Assembly (NCBI GenBank): GCA_007570785.1
Contig: ML661885.1
Span: 39,130,009-39,194,008 of the forward strand
Origin: Antilocapra americana
Taxonomy: Eukaryota > Chordata > Mammalia > Artiodactyla > Antilocapridae
DNA: 64,000 nucleotides
Direction: 5' to 3'
Made by a program: the position numbers and the translations under genes. Below, piece by piece: positions 32,795 to 43,846 of this stretch; the stretch's first letter is position 1; each line of letters opens with the position of its first letter. The notes beneath the pieces are model-generated. The model ran no database searches. It saw only the letters and a list, made by a program, of their open reading frames with translations, and was not told the DNA's origin.

Positions 32795-33300
32795 TTTTTT
32801 TAAATTTTCTTTACTTTATTGTGTTGGTTTTGCTATACAATGACATGAAACTGCCATGGGTTTACATATGCTCCCCCTCCAGAACCCCCCTCCCTCCTCC
32901 CTCCCCCTGGGATATCTCAGTGCACCAGCCCCGAGCATCAATCCTGGGCTGGCGATTGATTTCACATATGATAATTAACATGTTTCAATGCCATTCTCCC
33001 ATATCATCCCACCCTTGCCCTCTTCCACAGAGTCCACGAGTCTGTTCTATACATCTGTGTTCCTTTTGCTGTCTCGCATGCAGGGTTCTCATTACCATCT
33101 TTCTAAATTCCATATATATGCGTTAATATACTATATTGTTGTTTTTCCTTCTGGCTTACTTCACTCTGGATAATAGGCTCCAGTTCCGTCCACCTGAATA
33201 GAACTGATTCAAATGAATTTTTTTTTACTGCTGAGTAATATTCCATTGTGTATATGTACCACAGCTTTCTTATCCATTCGTCAGTTGATGGGCATCTGGG
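32795..33300 (-). mobile_element. L1 3' end with 15-bp TSD
   Basis: A 506-base, 5'-truncated L1 on the minus strand. The frame at 33103-33360 carries the last residues of ORF2p: [20 protein letters not shown] and EPIIQSEVSQKEKQQYSILT, ending HIYGI. The 3' UTR and T-rich tail follow. The perfect 15-base TSD TCTTTCATCCTTTTT is at 32780-32794 and 33301-33315. It is a relatively young insertion and the cleanest in the window. Confidence 0.96.
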
Positions 33301-33315
33301 TCTTTCATCCTTTTT

Positions 33316-34567
33316 AACTTTTAGACTCTCATTCATTGTGTGAGAACTGATCAGATACACCAGAGGGCCAGCTTAAAGGGCCAAAGGGATCGTATTGTCC
33401 AAGACACTTCCTGATAATGGAGTCATGCTCTGTACAGGTTAGTTTCTCCTTGACATACAACCTTGGCACAAGAGATAGATTTAATACTGTCAGGTAGAAG
33501 GGGTTAGCAAAGAGTCTAGATTTTCCCTAGCATCCTTTCATCCTTCAGAAAGAAAGGAGAGGACCTTATCCTGTATCACAATACAGATCTGATTGATTCA
33601 ATCCCACACATCTGGAAGGGTCAGTTAGATTTAGAGTAAATTGTTGTTTTTTTTTTTTAATCTAAATTCCAGAGGATTAAAATATCTGTTTGGGAACATC
33701 TTCCCTGGCACACAGCTGAAGTAAGTGTCTGCAGATGGTCATAGCCCTGATGGGCGGAGGCATAGTACTGGTGTACAGCATGCACTGGACTGGACTCCAG
33801 TAGAAGCTGATGATCCTTGTACAACAGAATTTTAATTGAGGATGGGGCTGGGGGTCAGGGGTATGTTAGAGGCCAAGTCAGCTGCCCAAGGGCCAATTAG
33901 AAAAAATTTCCATGTTATTTTGTGTCTTTCCAGATTTTTCTGTTTTAGAATTGTGCTGTCTGAGAGGGAGTGCTGATATGATTTCCATCCTTTCCAAAAG
34001 AGGAGGAGGCTCTGAGAAGACTGCGTATGGTCTATACATCCAAAAGAATAGATTCGGTTAAAAGACAAGACACTCTTTGTCAAGCTATGCCAAAAATGCT
34101 GTTTATTACTCCTTCCATAGATGAATTTAGGAAAAGCCCCCAAATTAAATTGCACTCAAAACACATGACATGCAGTCTCATATACTGTCCTTCTAAAACA
34201 TCAAGTGGGATATTTATAATAAGGTTTTGGTTTCTTTCCAGACTTAGGAGAACATTCATCCCAAAATCACATTTTCAGGTCAATTTTGCCAGATGTATTA
34301 ATACTTCAGATAATGTATGACAACTTTTTCCCCTTCATTTTTCTTTTTATTTGCTCAGAATATTGTCTCTTGAAGGTCCCCTTGTCTCTTTCCCTACTTA
34401 TTTTCTCTTTTCCATTTTATAGTGGGTTCTCTTTAGAGGTAGACCCATGGATATCATCTTACTTCTCCAGGACTTTCACTTCCAAAAAAAGAGAATAAGA
34501 GAGGCCATTATTGTATATACCTTGACATTTCAGAATTTTCAAGACTATGTCAATGTTTGAACCAAGT
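33316..34567. other. Unassigned sequence
   Basis: About 1.25 kb with no recognised repeat. Frames of 97-107 codons at 33832-34155 (-) and 34027-34320 (+) overlap and match nothing, so they are treated as chance frames. Confidence 0.45.
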
Positions 34568-34580
34568 CAAACCTTCCTCA

Positions 34581-34775
34581 TGGGCTTCCCTGATAGCTCA
34601 CTTGGTAAATAATCCACCTGCAGTGAAGGAGACCTCGGTTAGATCTCTGGGTTGGGAAGATCCCCTGGAGAAGGGAAAAGCTACCCAATCCAGTATTCTG
34701 GCCTGGAGAATCCCATGGATTGTATAGTCCATGGGGTCGCAAAAAGTTGGACATGACTGAGCAACTTTAACTTCA
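34581..34775 (+). mobile_element. Bov-tA SINE with 13-bp TSD
   Basis: The head GGGCTTCCCTGATAGCTCAC, GAGACCTCGGTTAGATCTCTGG and a body ending GACATGACTGAGCAACTTTAAC. About 25 bases of the body (the AGGAGCCTGG part) are missing. The perfect 13-base TSD CAAACCTTCCTCA is at 34568-34580 and 34776-34788. Confidence 0.95.
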
Positions 34776-34788
34776 CAAACCTTCCTCA

Positions 34789-35828
34789 GCAACAGCCATG
34801 GTGAGTTGGCTTCTTCCAGAAGAACATTCAGCCTGTGGTGTGGGCCTCTGAGTTCCTGTGCATCTGACAGCTTAGCTCATTGCCCTTGGCTGGCTCTTGG
34901 AATGATTCAAGCAAAATAACAGCTTCGATTATTGGACCAGAAAACTAAAAGCAGATTCTTTCATGTGTTTTTGATTCTTGTTTGTTTCGTATGAACTCTA
35001 TGTGAACAAAGTGACTTGTGGTGATTATATATATAATCAAGTGAAAACTTCAGAGAATCCCCTAAGATAAAATAGAAACTGTGGGAAAATGTTTATTTTA
35101 TTAGATATTTGTTTTGCCCATCCGCCAAACACTTATTTCTAGCACTTATTTCTGGTTGGGAAAAGAGTTATTGTTCTGTAGATCTAAACCACTGTAGCAA
35201 TCACATTTTTGATAGGGAAATTTTAAGTGTATGAACTGAGGGGAGTTGTAGGAGTCTAAACTGAACAGATCAAGACATTAATTTAGTCCTCCCTGCTTTT
35301 TGTGGATTAGCATCATGCCCATGCCAACGGCCTGGTGTATTTTCTGTTTTTAATTTCCTCAATTTTTCAACTGTAGAATAATGTATCAAAGTGTCTTATT
35401 TCCTGGGAACAGAAAACACAAGTAAATATTTGAGAAATTTGATACAGGGAAATTTGGTTTGAAGCTTGTCAAAAAGATGCATGAAATCAAGCCCCAATAA
35501 AATACCATTCTTCCTTGCATCTGGCTTATTATGATTTGATGAAATTCTTCTTTGTAGCCCACCCCCAAATAATTTTATGATTAATACGTAAGTGGATGGA
35601 TTACTTAAAACACTGTTGTGCTAAAAGAAACTGGCATTTTGGCTACTACTGCACAAATGAGACACATAAAACTTGGTTTAAGTCTTTCATTGAAACAATA
35701 TCTTTTGACTCTATATTATTATAAATTAATATTTGAGGCTGCCTGAGAAAAGAGTAAAGATGGAAGCCTTAGCCTGCAGCCCTTCTTCTTCTAGCCTCTC
35801 AGGAGAGGCCTTCCATGCAAGCAAACTG
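34789..35828. other. Unassigned sequence
   Basis: About 1 kb. It includes a short tandem ACTTATTTCTAGC/ACTTATTTCTGG at 35130-35154. No gene or named repeat was recognised. Confidence 0.45.
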
Positions 35829-36282
35829 TATTAGTTTTCTGTAGCTGCTGACATGAATTGCCAGTAACTCAGTAGCTTGACACAGGTCAGTTCACTCTCT
35901 TGCCATTCTGAAGGTCAGAAGTCTGAAGTCAAGTTCTCAGCAGGGCAGCACTTCTTCTTGAGACCTTGAGGGACTAATCCATTGCCTTACCGTTTTTAGT
36001 CTTCAGAAGCCGCCTACATTCCTTGGCCCATGGCCCCTTTCTCTCAATCATTCCAACCTCTTGCTTTTGTCATTATTTCCTACTACTCTTATCTATCTGT
36101 CCCCTACTTATTAGAGCTCTTGTTATTACAGTGGGCCCACCTAGCCAATCCAGCATAATCTTTGCACCCTAAGTCCTTACCTTCATATGTCTGTCAAGTC
36201 CTTTAATCATGTGAGGCAGCATATTTACAGATTCTGGGGACCGGGAGGTAAAGACCTCTGGGAGGTCTACCACGCATATGGT
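35829..36282 (-). mobile_element. MLT1-type (MaLR) LTR
   Basis: The complement of MLT1: TGTATTAGTTTTCTGTAGCTG, TTCTGAAGGTCAGAAGTCTG, AGCCGCCTACATTCCTTGG, GTGGGCCCACCTAGCCAATCC, AGCATAATCTTTGCACC, GGCAGCATATTTACAGATTC. It is a solitary, diverged LTR. Confidence 0.8.
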
Positions 36283-37324
36283 CTCTCCGGTCCTGTGTTT
36301 TCAAACTCTGTCCTCTCATTGCCTCTTCCACACACATAGACAAGATGCTCTGTCTGCCTTTGGGAAGGTCAGCCTGGACAAGGGTTCACATAGGTCCTAC
36401 AGGAGGCTTGGATGAGCTGGACAGGATAGTCTGGGATCCTGGGCAGTGGGAATGTGGTCCTGGTTAGGAGAAGGTCAGTACCAGCTCAGTGTAGGCATAT
36501 GCTCTTGGCTGTCAGACTCCTTGATCCATAAGGAGGAGTGTGGTCAAGAGAAGGCCAGAGTAGGGTTCTCTAGGGCTAGAGGCTCAGAACAGGACCTGTT
36601 GTTCAGATCCATAAGCAGCATTGCCTCCAGCAGCCAGACAGGTGACAGAATGGGGTGCCTGGAACTGGACTGTGGGAAAAGGGAGACTATCTGCCCTTCT
36701 AAAGGAGGCAGCATATACACTGTCTCTGAGGAAGGGGGCCCAGTGCTGCTGCCTCTTCTGAGTGTTTTGAACAAAACTGGAAGTCTGTTTTTGTTTTATT
36801 TTAAACATGACGTGAGACAAAAAAATGTGCACCAAGGCCATTCACCTCTCCAGTTATGACTGACCTCTGGTTTAAAGGACAAAGCACAGAATCCCTAGCA
36901 ATAGACAACACTATGTTGAATGAACGAACAATAAATGTCGGTGCTAGGTTCAGAGGTGATGCTTTAATTCAACTACTCAAAGCTGAAAAATTCATCCCTC
37001 ATCATGCCACATTGTCCAATAGGCTCATCGGAAACTTGGCAAGGACTTTAAATGACATTATTAAGGTAGATATTAATGAAGTGCCAACAGTAAGGTGATG
37101 ACTTTTATTTGGTATAATCTTTTTTTTTTGTATAATGAATTTCATAGAAAAAAAAAGTAAATTCTATAAATTAAAATGCCAAAATATAGCCCCAAGGAAT
37201 TAAGATCCAAAATCCAAATCTTTTACTCTTCTGAGTTAAAACCCCAAAGGAATTAAAGCCCGAATTATTAAGGCAACGTTTAAAATCACTTCAGAAATTT
37301 CTAAGAAATTACTTCACAGTCGTT
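36283..37324. other. Unassigned sequence
   Basis: About 1 kb. A 137-codon plus frame (36446-36859) and an 80-codon frame (36856-37098) look like nothing known. The second ends near a GTAAGG donor-like site at 37090 but lacks a good upstream acceptor. Confidence 0.45.
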
Positions 37325-38685
37325 TAGTCAATTAACAAATAATAATTGAGCTTCTACTATGTGTCAGGCCCTGTAGGAGATACTCAGGATAGAACAGTGA
37401 CCAGAACACAAGAACATCTTGCGCTTATGGAGTCTATATTTAAGGTAACACAAATAAGTAAAATTCATAACATTTTAGTGATGGTTGCTAAGGAGAAAAC
37501 AAATTAGGGAAAATGGGAGTAAGGGCAGTTTAGGATATTAGAGAAAGGCCAATGATGGCCTCATGGAGAAGGTGACTTTTAAGTAAAACTTAAAGGCTAT
37601 GAGGGAGGTAGCCTAGCAGAAGTTTGGAGGAAGGCCATGCCAGGTACAAGGAGTACAAAGACTGAGGCTCTGCAGCAGGTGTGGGCCTGGAGTGTTTGGG
37701 GAGCAGCGGACGCCCAGAGTGGCCAGAGCAGAGAGCAGAGGGGCACGCAGGAGGTGGTGGTCAGAGAGGAAGTGAGGGCAGGTCATGTAGGGCCCTGCAG
37801 AGCACCTGGGCACTTCCTCTCGGTGTGATGAGTGCTCCAGAAAATTCTGAGGGGAGAAGTGATATCATCTGACTTAAAGTGCAAGTCAGCCCCCTCTGGC
37901 CACTGTGTTATGAAGAGGCTAAAGGAGATTAAGGGCAGAAGCAGTGACGCCAGTAAAGAGGCCATTACGATACTTCTGGCAGTGATTTGCAGTTTAAGCT
38001 CAGTGGTGAAAGGGAGGTTTAGATTCTGGGTATATTTTGATGGTCTAGATATCAGAATTTTCTAACTTGTCTGGAGTGTGAGATAAAGAGATGATGATGA
38101 CACCATGGTTTTTGGTTTGAACTACTAGAATGGATCTGCCATTAACAGACTGGGAAAGACTGGGAGGGAGGGAGGTTTCGAAGCAAAGATCAAGGGGCCA
38201 GTTTCGTATATACCGAGTTTGGTATATACGAGGTGCCTATTGAACATGCCCAAGTAGATGGGCAGGCATTTGAACACAGATGTCTGGGTTTCAAGGGAGA
38301 AGGGACAAGCTGAAGATAGAAATGTGGTGATTACCACTATATAGATTTTACTTAAAGCCATGAGATCCCCTGGAAGGTACATGTGGACAGAAAGAAGAAT
38401 TTTATGACCTAAGCGTTGGGGACTCCAACACAGGGATCAGGAAGATGGCGGGCAGCGGGGTGGACCAGCAAAGGAAAATGGGAACAAGCACCTGGGAAGG
38501 TATAAAGGAAACCTACCAAGAAAAGAAATTATTTCAAGGAGAAAGGACTGAACGACTGTGTCCAATGCCCTTGGGAGGTTGGAGCGGGAGTACCGGGAGC
38601 TGCCCATTGGATGTAGCAACATGGAAGTCTGCAGGCACTTTGATCAGAGTAGCCTCTGCCAAACTGGTGGACATGGATGCCTGAG
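37325..38685 (-). mobile_element. L2 LINE, 1.3 kb, RT to 3' end
   Basis: The plus strand is the complement of L2 over an unusually long stretch: TAATTGAGCTTCTACTATGTG, GGCCCTGTAGGAGATACTCAGG, TCATGTAGGGCCCTGCAG, GAAGTGATATCATCTGAC, AGTGACGCCAGTAAAGAGGCC, GGGTATATTTTGATGGTC, GCCATGAGATCCCCTGG and CCATTGGATGTAGCAACATGG, all in order. Translated on the minus strand it covers the C-terminal half of the ORF2 RT. An 11-bp hairpin at 38204-38231 replaces normal L2 sequence. Confidence 0.85.
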
Positions 38686-40934
38686 TGGGGCTGAAGTTTT
38701 CCTTCAGCAACTATAGGTTGGCTTCTTCCATGGATGTTGTTTCTTCAAGTATTAATGTTCTAAGTAGAACAGTTAGACACAAAATCATCCAAAGGGTTGC
38801 TTTTCAGTAAATCTGAACAGTTAATCGGATGCTTCAAAGTATTATAGCAGTGGCCTCATATACATGAAATTAGAAAACAAAATAGTCCATGGTTCCTGAA
38901 AAAACTACATATGGCACAAGGATGTTCCCCAAACCAAGCGTTTATTATTGCCAAAAACCACTGCAGAAATCCAATGACACTTGGTGAAGGAGGTAGCTGG
39001 AGAAAAACTTGATTTGTTTCACCAAAATCCAGTAAGTCAACGAAATGAAGATCAAGACTTGTGAATTCAAACTGAATGGGGGAAATACATACCCACCTCC
39101 ACCACCACTACCATCAGAAAGAGGAGAGAGAACACCTCACAGTGATAAGCTCTGTATCCCTAAGCATATGCTGACAGCGTACAAGAGTTCACGCTTCCTA
39201 CAGGCAGTTGGTCCTACAGAGAGGAAGAAAAGAGTGAGAAAGGGCTGAAGCTACACATGCCCAGTTCCGACAGGCATGTGTCCAAGCGTCTGATTGGAGA
39301 AAACACTGCTTATCTCCAGGACAGTGAGGCAGGGAGGAGAGAGGCTAGGAATATGCCTTCAGGAGTTCCCACATAGATGCAAAAATCAGGAAAAGGGTTT
39401 TGACTTCCATAGCCCTAAGCCCCACCAAATACATCAGGGATGGAAATTCAAACTGTTGTATTTGGTTAGTTCTTTGGTATCAGTTTAGGCATGGGTGAAC
39501 TTTCATTATTCAAACTCTTATGCTGGGAAATCAGGAAGTGGGTTTAGAATATTTAAGCCACAATTTTAGATGCATATATGTACAGGTCTGTTGATCAGGG
39601 AGAAACTAGAAGCCCCTGACTTCTTGTCTTTGAGTCCCCCACCTGCAGATGGGAGCAATTGAGTTAACTCACTCAAACCAATCTTTGTGATTACCTGATG
39701 AACAATTCTGAGTCCTGCATTCAAAGTAGATAAAGGTTACAAGTACTCTTTGTTCTTCTAGGAAATTAGAACAATCCTATAGGGCATATGCAGACACTTT
39801 TTGGGTCAAAGTTTTATAATAATCTGTATTTTATTACTTTAACATGTCTAGCTCACTCCCTTCCCTTTTCTCCATCAGCATTGAAGAGTCCAGTCTGACA
39901 CACAGGTGTCCATCATTCATCTCATAAGCCTCATTCAGCACTAGCATTCCAGCACCCTAGTGTGCAGGGGGGCTTCTGGTGGTCACAGTCCTGTCTTCTC
40001 ATAGGTCATTGATATCCATGTGTAGCAAGTAGATGCATTTTGCTCACTGTTAGCCTCTTAGAAAGAGGCTGGAGCTCAGAGTTGCCTTCGTGGGTGATCT
40101 GATGCAAAAAGCTTCCTGAAAATGTCTCCTGAACCACCATATGGCAGTAAGAAGTCTTGTTTCATGTGTTTTATAAGGTCGACTGAGAGTCTGTGAAGTA
40201 TGTGAAAACGCTTACAAAAGTACACAGTCCTCTCTGATTGTCAGGCAGTGTTCTGATCACAGATTCATGCAGTTCATGTCTCTGTCCCATTGCATGTTAA
40301 AGTCATGGGTCTCCTCAAAGTGCTTTCGTGTTTTACAAAGCACTTGATGACTTCCCGTCATGATATTGATATTATGTGGAATGATAAGGAATTGAATTCC
40401 ATTTCCATGGAGTAATGGACTCCTGCCCTCCAACACATCATGCCTAAATTTCTAATCCCCCACTGTTTTTAAGAACCACAGAATGGAATGCTAGCCTAAA
40501 CTCTCCTGGCTGCTGGGGTAATACAGATGATAGAGGAAGCCGGAATTTTTTTTTTTAAGTGAGAAACATGGCTTTAAGACATTCCAAAAAGAAGAGAGAA
40601 GAGATCCAATCTTCTAAAAATTGAAAGCAGATCTTTGGCAGAAGTCAAGCTGACAAATGGCAGGAAGCCTCATCCCTGTAGTTACAGAACCAATATCCAG
40701 GTTGAGGGAATTAGTACGGCTGTTCAAGGAAAAACCTTGGAGTTGAGAAAAATGGTCATAAGAGATGGAGATGCCATATTCATCCCTGTCATGTCTCACA
40801 CCTGACGTAAGGCAAGGAGAATCTTCGGAGTGGTAGGTCAGGAGCCTGGTAATTGTGCAAAGGAGGCCATGTGGGAGGGGAGGGAGCAGGGTCCGGGGTC
40901 AGTCTGTGTGGACTTGAGCCCAGGCCCACTGCTG
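38686..40934. other. Long unassigned stretch
   Basis: About 2.2 kb, the longest run without a recognised repeat in the centre of the window. Frames up to about 67 codons only. No promoter, RNA gene or exon could be supported by eye. Confidence 0.45.
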
Positions 40935-41100
40935 AGCCCCTGTGAGGACTTAACAGTCTTGACTTTCCTTCCTGAGCCTTCACTTCTTGTAAGGAGGGAA
41001 TAACAAGAGCCCCACCTCATCAGGATATTGGAAAGTTAAATGAAAAAATATGGAAAGCTAGCACAGAGCACTTGGGAAATAGCAAATGCTTACAAGCATC
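40935..41100 (+). mobile_element. MIR SINE 3' half
   Basis: TGAGCCTTCACTTCTTGTAAGG, GGGAATAACAAGAGCCCCACC, GATATTGGAAAGTTAAATG and GCACAGAGCACTTGGGAAATAG follow the 3' half of MIR. Confidence 0.65.
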
Positions 41101-41104
41101 TACT

Positions 41105-41345
41105 ATAATTAATTCCTTAAAAAAAACTGAAGTATAATTGATTTGCAATGTTGTGTTACTTTCTGATGTGTAGCAAAGTGATTCAGATATATATATCTGA
41201 GTATATATATATATGTACATTCTTTTTCATATTCTTTTCCATTATGGTCTATCATAGGATATTGGATATAGTTCTCTGTGCTATACAGTAGAAAATTGTT
41301 TTCCATTAGTGCTGTTTCAAAACTACAAACTGCCAGAGAAAGCTG
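41105..41345 (-). mobile_element. L1 3' end, cetartiodactyl subfamily
   Basis: CTGAAGTATAATTGATTTGCAATG, TTGTGTTACTTTCTGATGTG, AAAGTGATTCAGATATATATA, TTTTCCATTATGGTCTATC and TTCTCTGTGCTATACAGTAG are the complement of an intermediate-age L1 3' UTR. It contains an 18-bp palindrome at 41183-41200. Confidence 0.85.
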
Positions 41346-41453
41346 AAAAGGTTTGTTGTTAGTCACAGGAGCAAGACGTGACCAGACTTGGACTCTTCCT
41401 AAAATACCGTAAGGGTTCTATTGCCCTCATTAGGGAAAACTAGTGTTAGATTT

Positions 41454-41673
41454 TGAGCTTCCCAGGTGGTGCAGTGGTAAAGAATCTGCCTGCTAACTCA
41501 GGAGATGCAAGAGACATGGGTTCGATCCCTGGGTCAGGAAGATCCCCTGGAGTAGGAAATGGCACTCCACTCCAGTATTCTTGCCTAGAGAATCCCATGG
41601 ACAGAGGAGCCTGGCGGGCTACAGTCCATGGGGTTGCAAAGAGTCAAACACGACTGAGAATACACACACACAC
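41454..41673 (+). mobile_element. Bov-tA SINE with 12-bp TSD
   Basis: A complete SINE from GAGCTTCCCAGGTGGTGCAG to CACGACTGAGAATACACACAC. The B box reads GGGTTCGATCCCTGG. The perfect TSD AGTGTTAGATTT is at 41442-41453 and 41674-41685. It is one of the best preserved Bov-tA copies here, suggesting a recent insertion. Confidence 0.95.
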
Positions 41674-41685
41674 AGTGTTAGATTT

Positions 41686-42124
41686 AAACACTGTGTGTGT
41701 GTTAGAGTTAAACAGAAAGTGACAATAGTCAAAGTTATCAGAAATGGGCAAAACTGTTCATGGGTATTTTTCATTTAAAAAATTTTATCCAAATTATGTT
41801 CCATCTTTATTATGTTATTAAAATTAATCACTAGTTAATATTTGCTTGTAATTAGCATCGTTTACTTTTAGCAAAAAGTGGATGCTAAACATTTTATAAC
41901 TTTTGTCTAAAACTTAGATCAAGCTGGGGAAAGGCTTCATGGGTCTTAATTAAGAAAACACTACTTATCTGAAACCAGTCCCTACATGATAGACTTTGTA
42001 TCTGTGGCCTCAAAGGGATAACTTGGTTAGGAGAAATACACTGTTTGCTAGAGTATGTCACAATTGCATAGTAGTTCATTAATTTCTAATCAGATATACT
42101 TTAATTTATATGTAACAGTAATTT
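41686..42124. other. Unassigned sequence
   Basis: Nothing recognised beyond a short GTGTGTG run at 41693-41702. Confidence 0.45.
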
Positions 42125-42129
42125 ATATG

Positions 42130-42370
42130 TTACTTTTTTGATTTATTTATTTTTAATTGAAGGATAATTGCTTTACAGTATTCATTGGTTTCTACCAAAC
42201 ATCAACATGAATCAGCCATAGGTTTACCCGTGTCCCCTCCCACCTGAATTTGCCTCTCACCTCCCTCCCCATTCCATCCCTCTAGGTTGTTGCAGAGCCC
42301 TGGTTTGAATTCCCACTGGCTATCTATTTTATATATGGCAATATATGTTTCCATCTTACTATAGTTAGCA
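42130..42370 (-). mobile_element. L1 3' end, cetartiodactyl subfamily
   Basis: TTAATTGAAGGATAATTGC, ACATCAACATGAATCAGCC, CTCACCTCCCTCCCCATTCC, CATCCCTCTAGGTTGTTGC and ATATATGGCAATATATG are the complement of an L1 3' UTR. Confidence 0.85.
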
Positions 42371-42654
42371 GTAACTATGTTTCTGTACAGCAGTGCCTGA
42401 AACTAATTTTTATAATTTGATTCATTTAACTTATGTTATAATATTAACTTATAATATCTGCAAAATGGTTTGTTTCTGATTGGTTTTAATTCACAGTAAC
42501 TTCTAATTTTTTGTCAGGTGTAGTAATTAAAAACCTGTAAATGAATACTTAGTGGTATCAGAGAACACAATGATCTTCTTTACTATTTAAGGCCACTGTA
42601 GTAGTCAACCCTTTTGCAAACTTGAGAGGGTTTGTTTTGTAATAACAATTCTGT
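42371..42654. other. Unassigned sequence
   Basis: A/T-rich, with no repeat or gene recognised. Confidence 0.4.
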
Positions 42655-42735
42655 AATTATGAGATTATAAGTTCTTTGAGGGCAAGAACTGTATCTGTTA
42701 TCTATCACAGTATCTCACAGTGGAGGACAAAAGCA
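42655..42735 (+). mobile_element. L2 LINE terminus scrap
   Basis: ATTATAAGTTCTTTGAGGGC, AAGAACTGTATCTGTTATC and CACAGTATCTCACAGTG resemble the L2 3' terminus. It is short and diverged. Confidence 0.5.
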
Positions 42736-42944
42736 CCTGTCACTGAAGCCATGCCGTGGGTACACATGCAGCCTTATGAACTAACTTGCTGTGTGTATGG
42801 TTTCTACTTCGGTGAACACTAATTTTCTCATCTCTCTTTCTATCTCATGAAACCAGAGAATCTCAAATGGAGTCATATATGTGAGAAACGCAATCAAATA
42901 TGTGAGAAGAAAGTGGGAGTCTAAAGTTGTCTTTATGGGAGGAG

Positions 42945-43240
42945 GTTGTTGTTGCTCAGTCACCAATTCCTGTCTGACTCTTTGGCCTCCATGGACTGCA
43001 GCACACCAAGCTTCCCTGTCCTTTATCATCTCCTGGAGTCCGCTCAGACTCCTGTCCATCGAGTCGGCGATGCCATCCAGCCATCTCCTCCTCCATTGCC
43101 CCTTCTCCTCCTGCCCTCAATCTTTCCCAGCATCAGGGTCTTTTCCAATTAGTTGGCTCCCTGAATCATACGGCCACAGTGGAGCTTCAGCTTCAGTCCT
43201 TCCCATGACTATTCAGGATTGATTTCCTTTAGGATTTTCA
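42945..43240 (-). mobile_element. BovB 3' end, 5' truncated
   Basis: TTGTTGTTGCTCAGTCACC, CATGGACTGCAGCACACC, TCGAGTCGGCGATGCCATCC, AGCATCAGGGTCTTTTCC and GATTGATTTCCTTTAGGATT are the complement of the BovB 3' end. Small deletions are present. Confidence 0.92.
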
Positions 43241-43429
43241 GCAGGTACTCACCCATTTATCCAATGATTCATTGCCATTTAATGTCTCTGTTCTTTTACA
43301 CTGCAATTTTCTTCAAGTAGAGCACTTATATACTTTCATTAGTTGTTTTCTTTTTTAAAAAAATCATCATACGTGTGGTCTTAAAATTCTTAAACTGTGG
43401 TTTTGTGTTGCTCAGACTATGTCTTCAAG

Positions 43430-43592
43430 TCTCTTTCTATTTTATTTTATTTTTTCTCTTTTTTTACTTTACACTATTGTATTGGTTTTGCCGTACATTA
43501 ACAAGAATCTGCCATGGGTGTTCATGTGTTCTCCATCCAGAACTCCTTTCCCCCCTCCCTCCCATCCCATTGCTCTGGGTCTTTGAGTTTCT
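43430..43592 (-). mobile_element. L1 3' end, short
   Basis: A T-rich tail at 43437-43470, then ACTATTGTATTGGTTTTGCC, AAGAATCTGCCATGGGTG and CATCCAGAACTCC. Imperfect flanking repeats (GTCTTCAAGTCTCTTT at 43421-43436 and GTCTTTGAGTTTCTTT near 43579-43594) may be a decayed TSD. Confidence 0.85.
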
Positions 43593-43846
43593 TTGTGAGT
43601 TCTTTGCTCCTCTACTCCTCCCATCCAGATGTTCAACCCATGCTTTTCACACCGGTCTGTATTGTGCTTTTCCAGCAAGAACCGTGGTGGGCCTACCCAG
43701 TTGGGGCTGAAAACCCCAGTGACCCAGAGGGGGAGGGCAAGAGTTTACTGAGCTCCTCAGTGAATTTCCCTGAAGACAAGGCTAGCCCAGTCTCTTGGCT
43801 CCTCAGCCTCGATAACTAACACAAGCCAAGAAAAACACAGCCTCCA

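Noticed and set aside
32482..33126. 214-codon plus-strand frame as a gene
   Set aside because: It runs antisense across a BovB end and an L1 3' end, both securely bounded.
36856..37098. Candidate exon with a GTAAGG donor-like end
   Set aside because: No polypyrimidine tract or acceptor fits upstream, no protein similarity is recognisable, and 80-codon frames are expected by chance.
43345..43372. Poly(T)/poly(A) run near 43.35 kb as a transposon end
   Set aside because: No element-specific sequence adjoins it; the L1 tail starts about 80 bases later.
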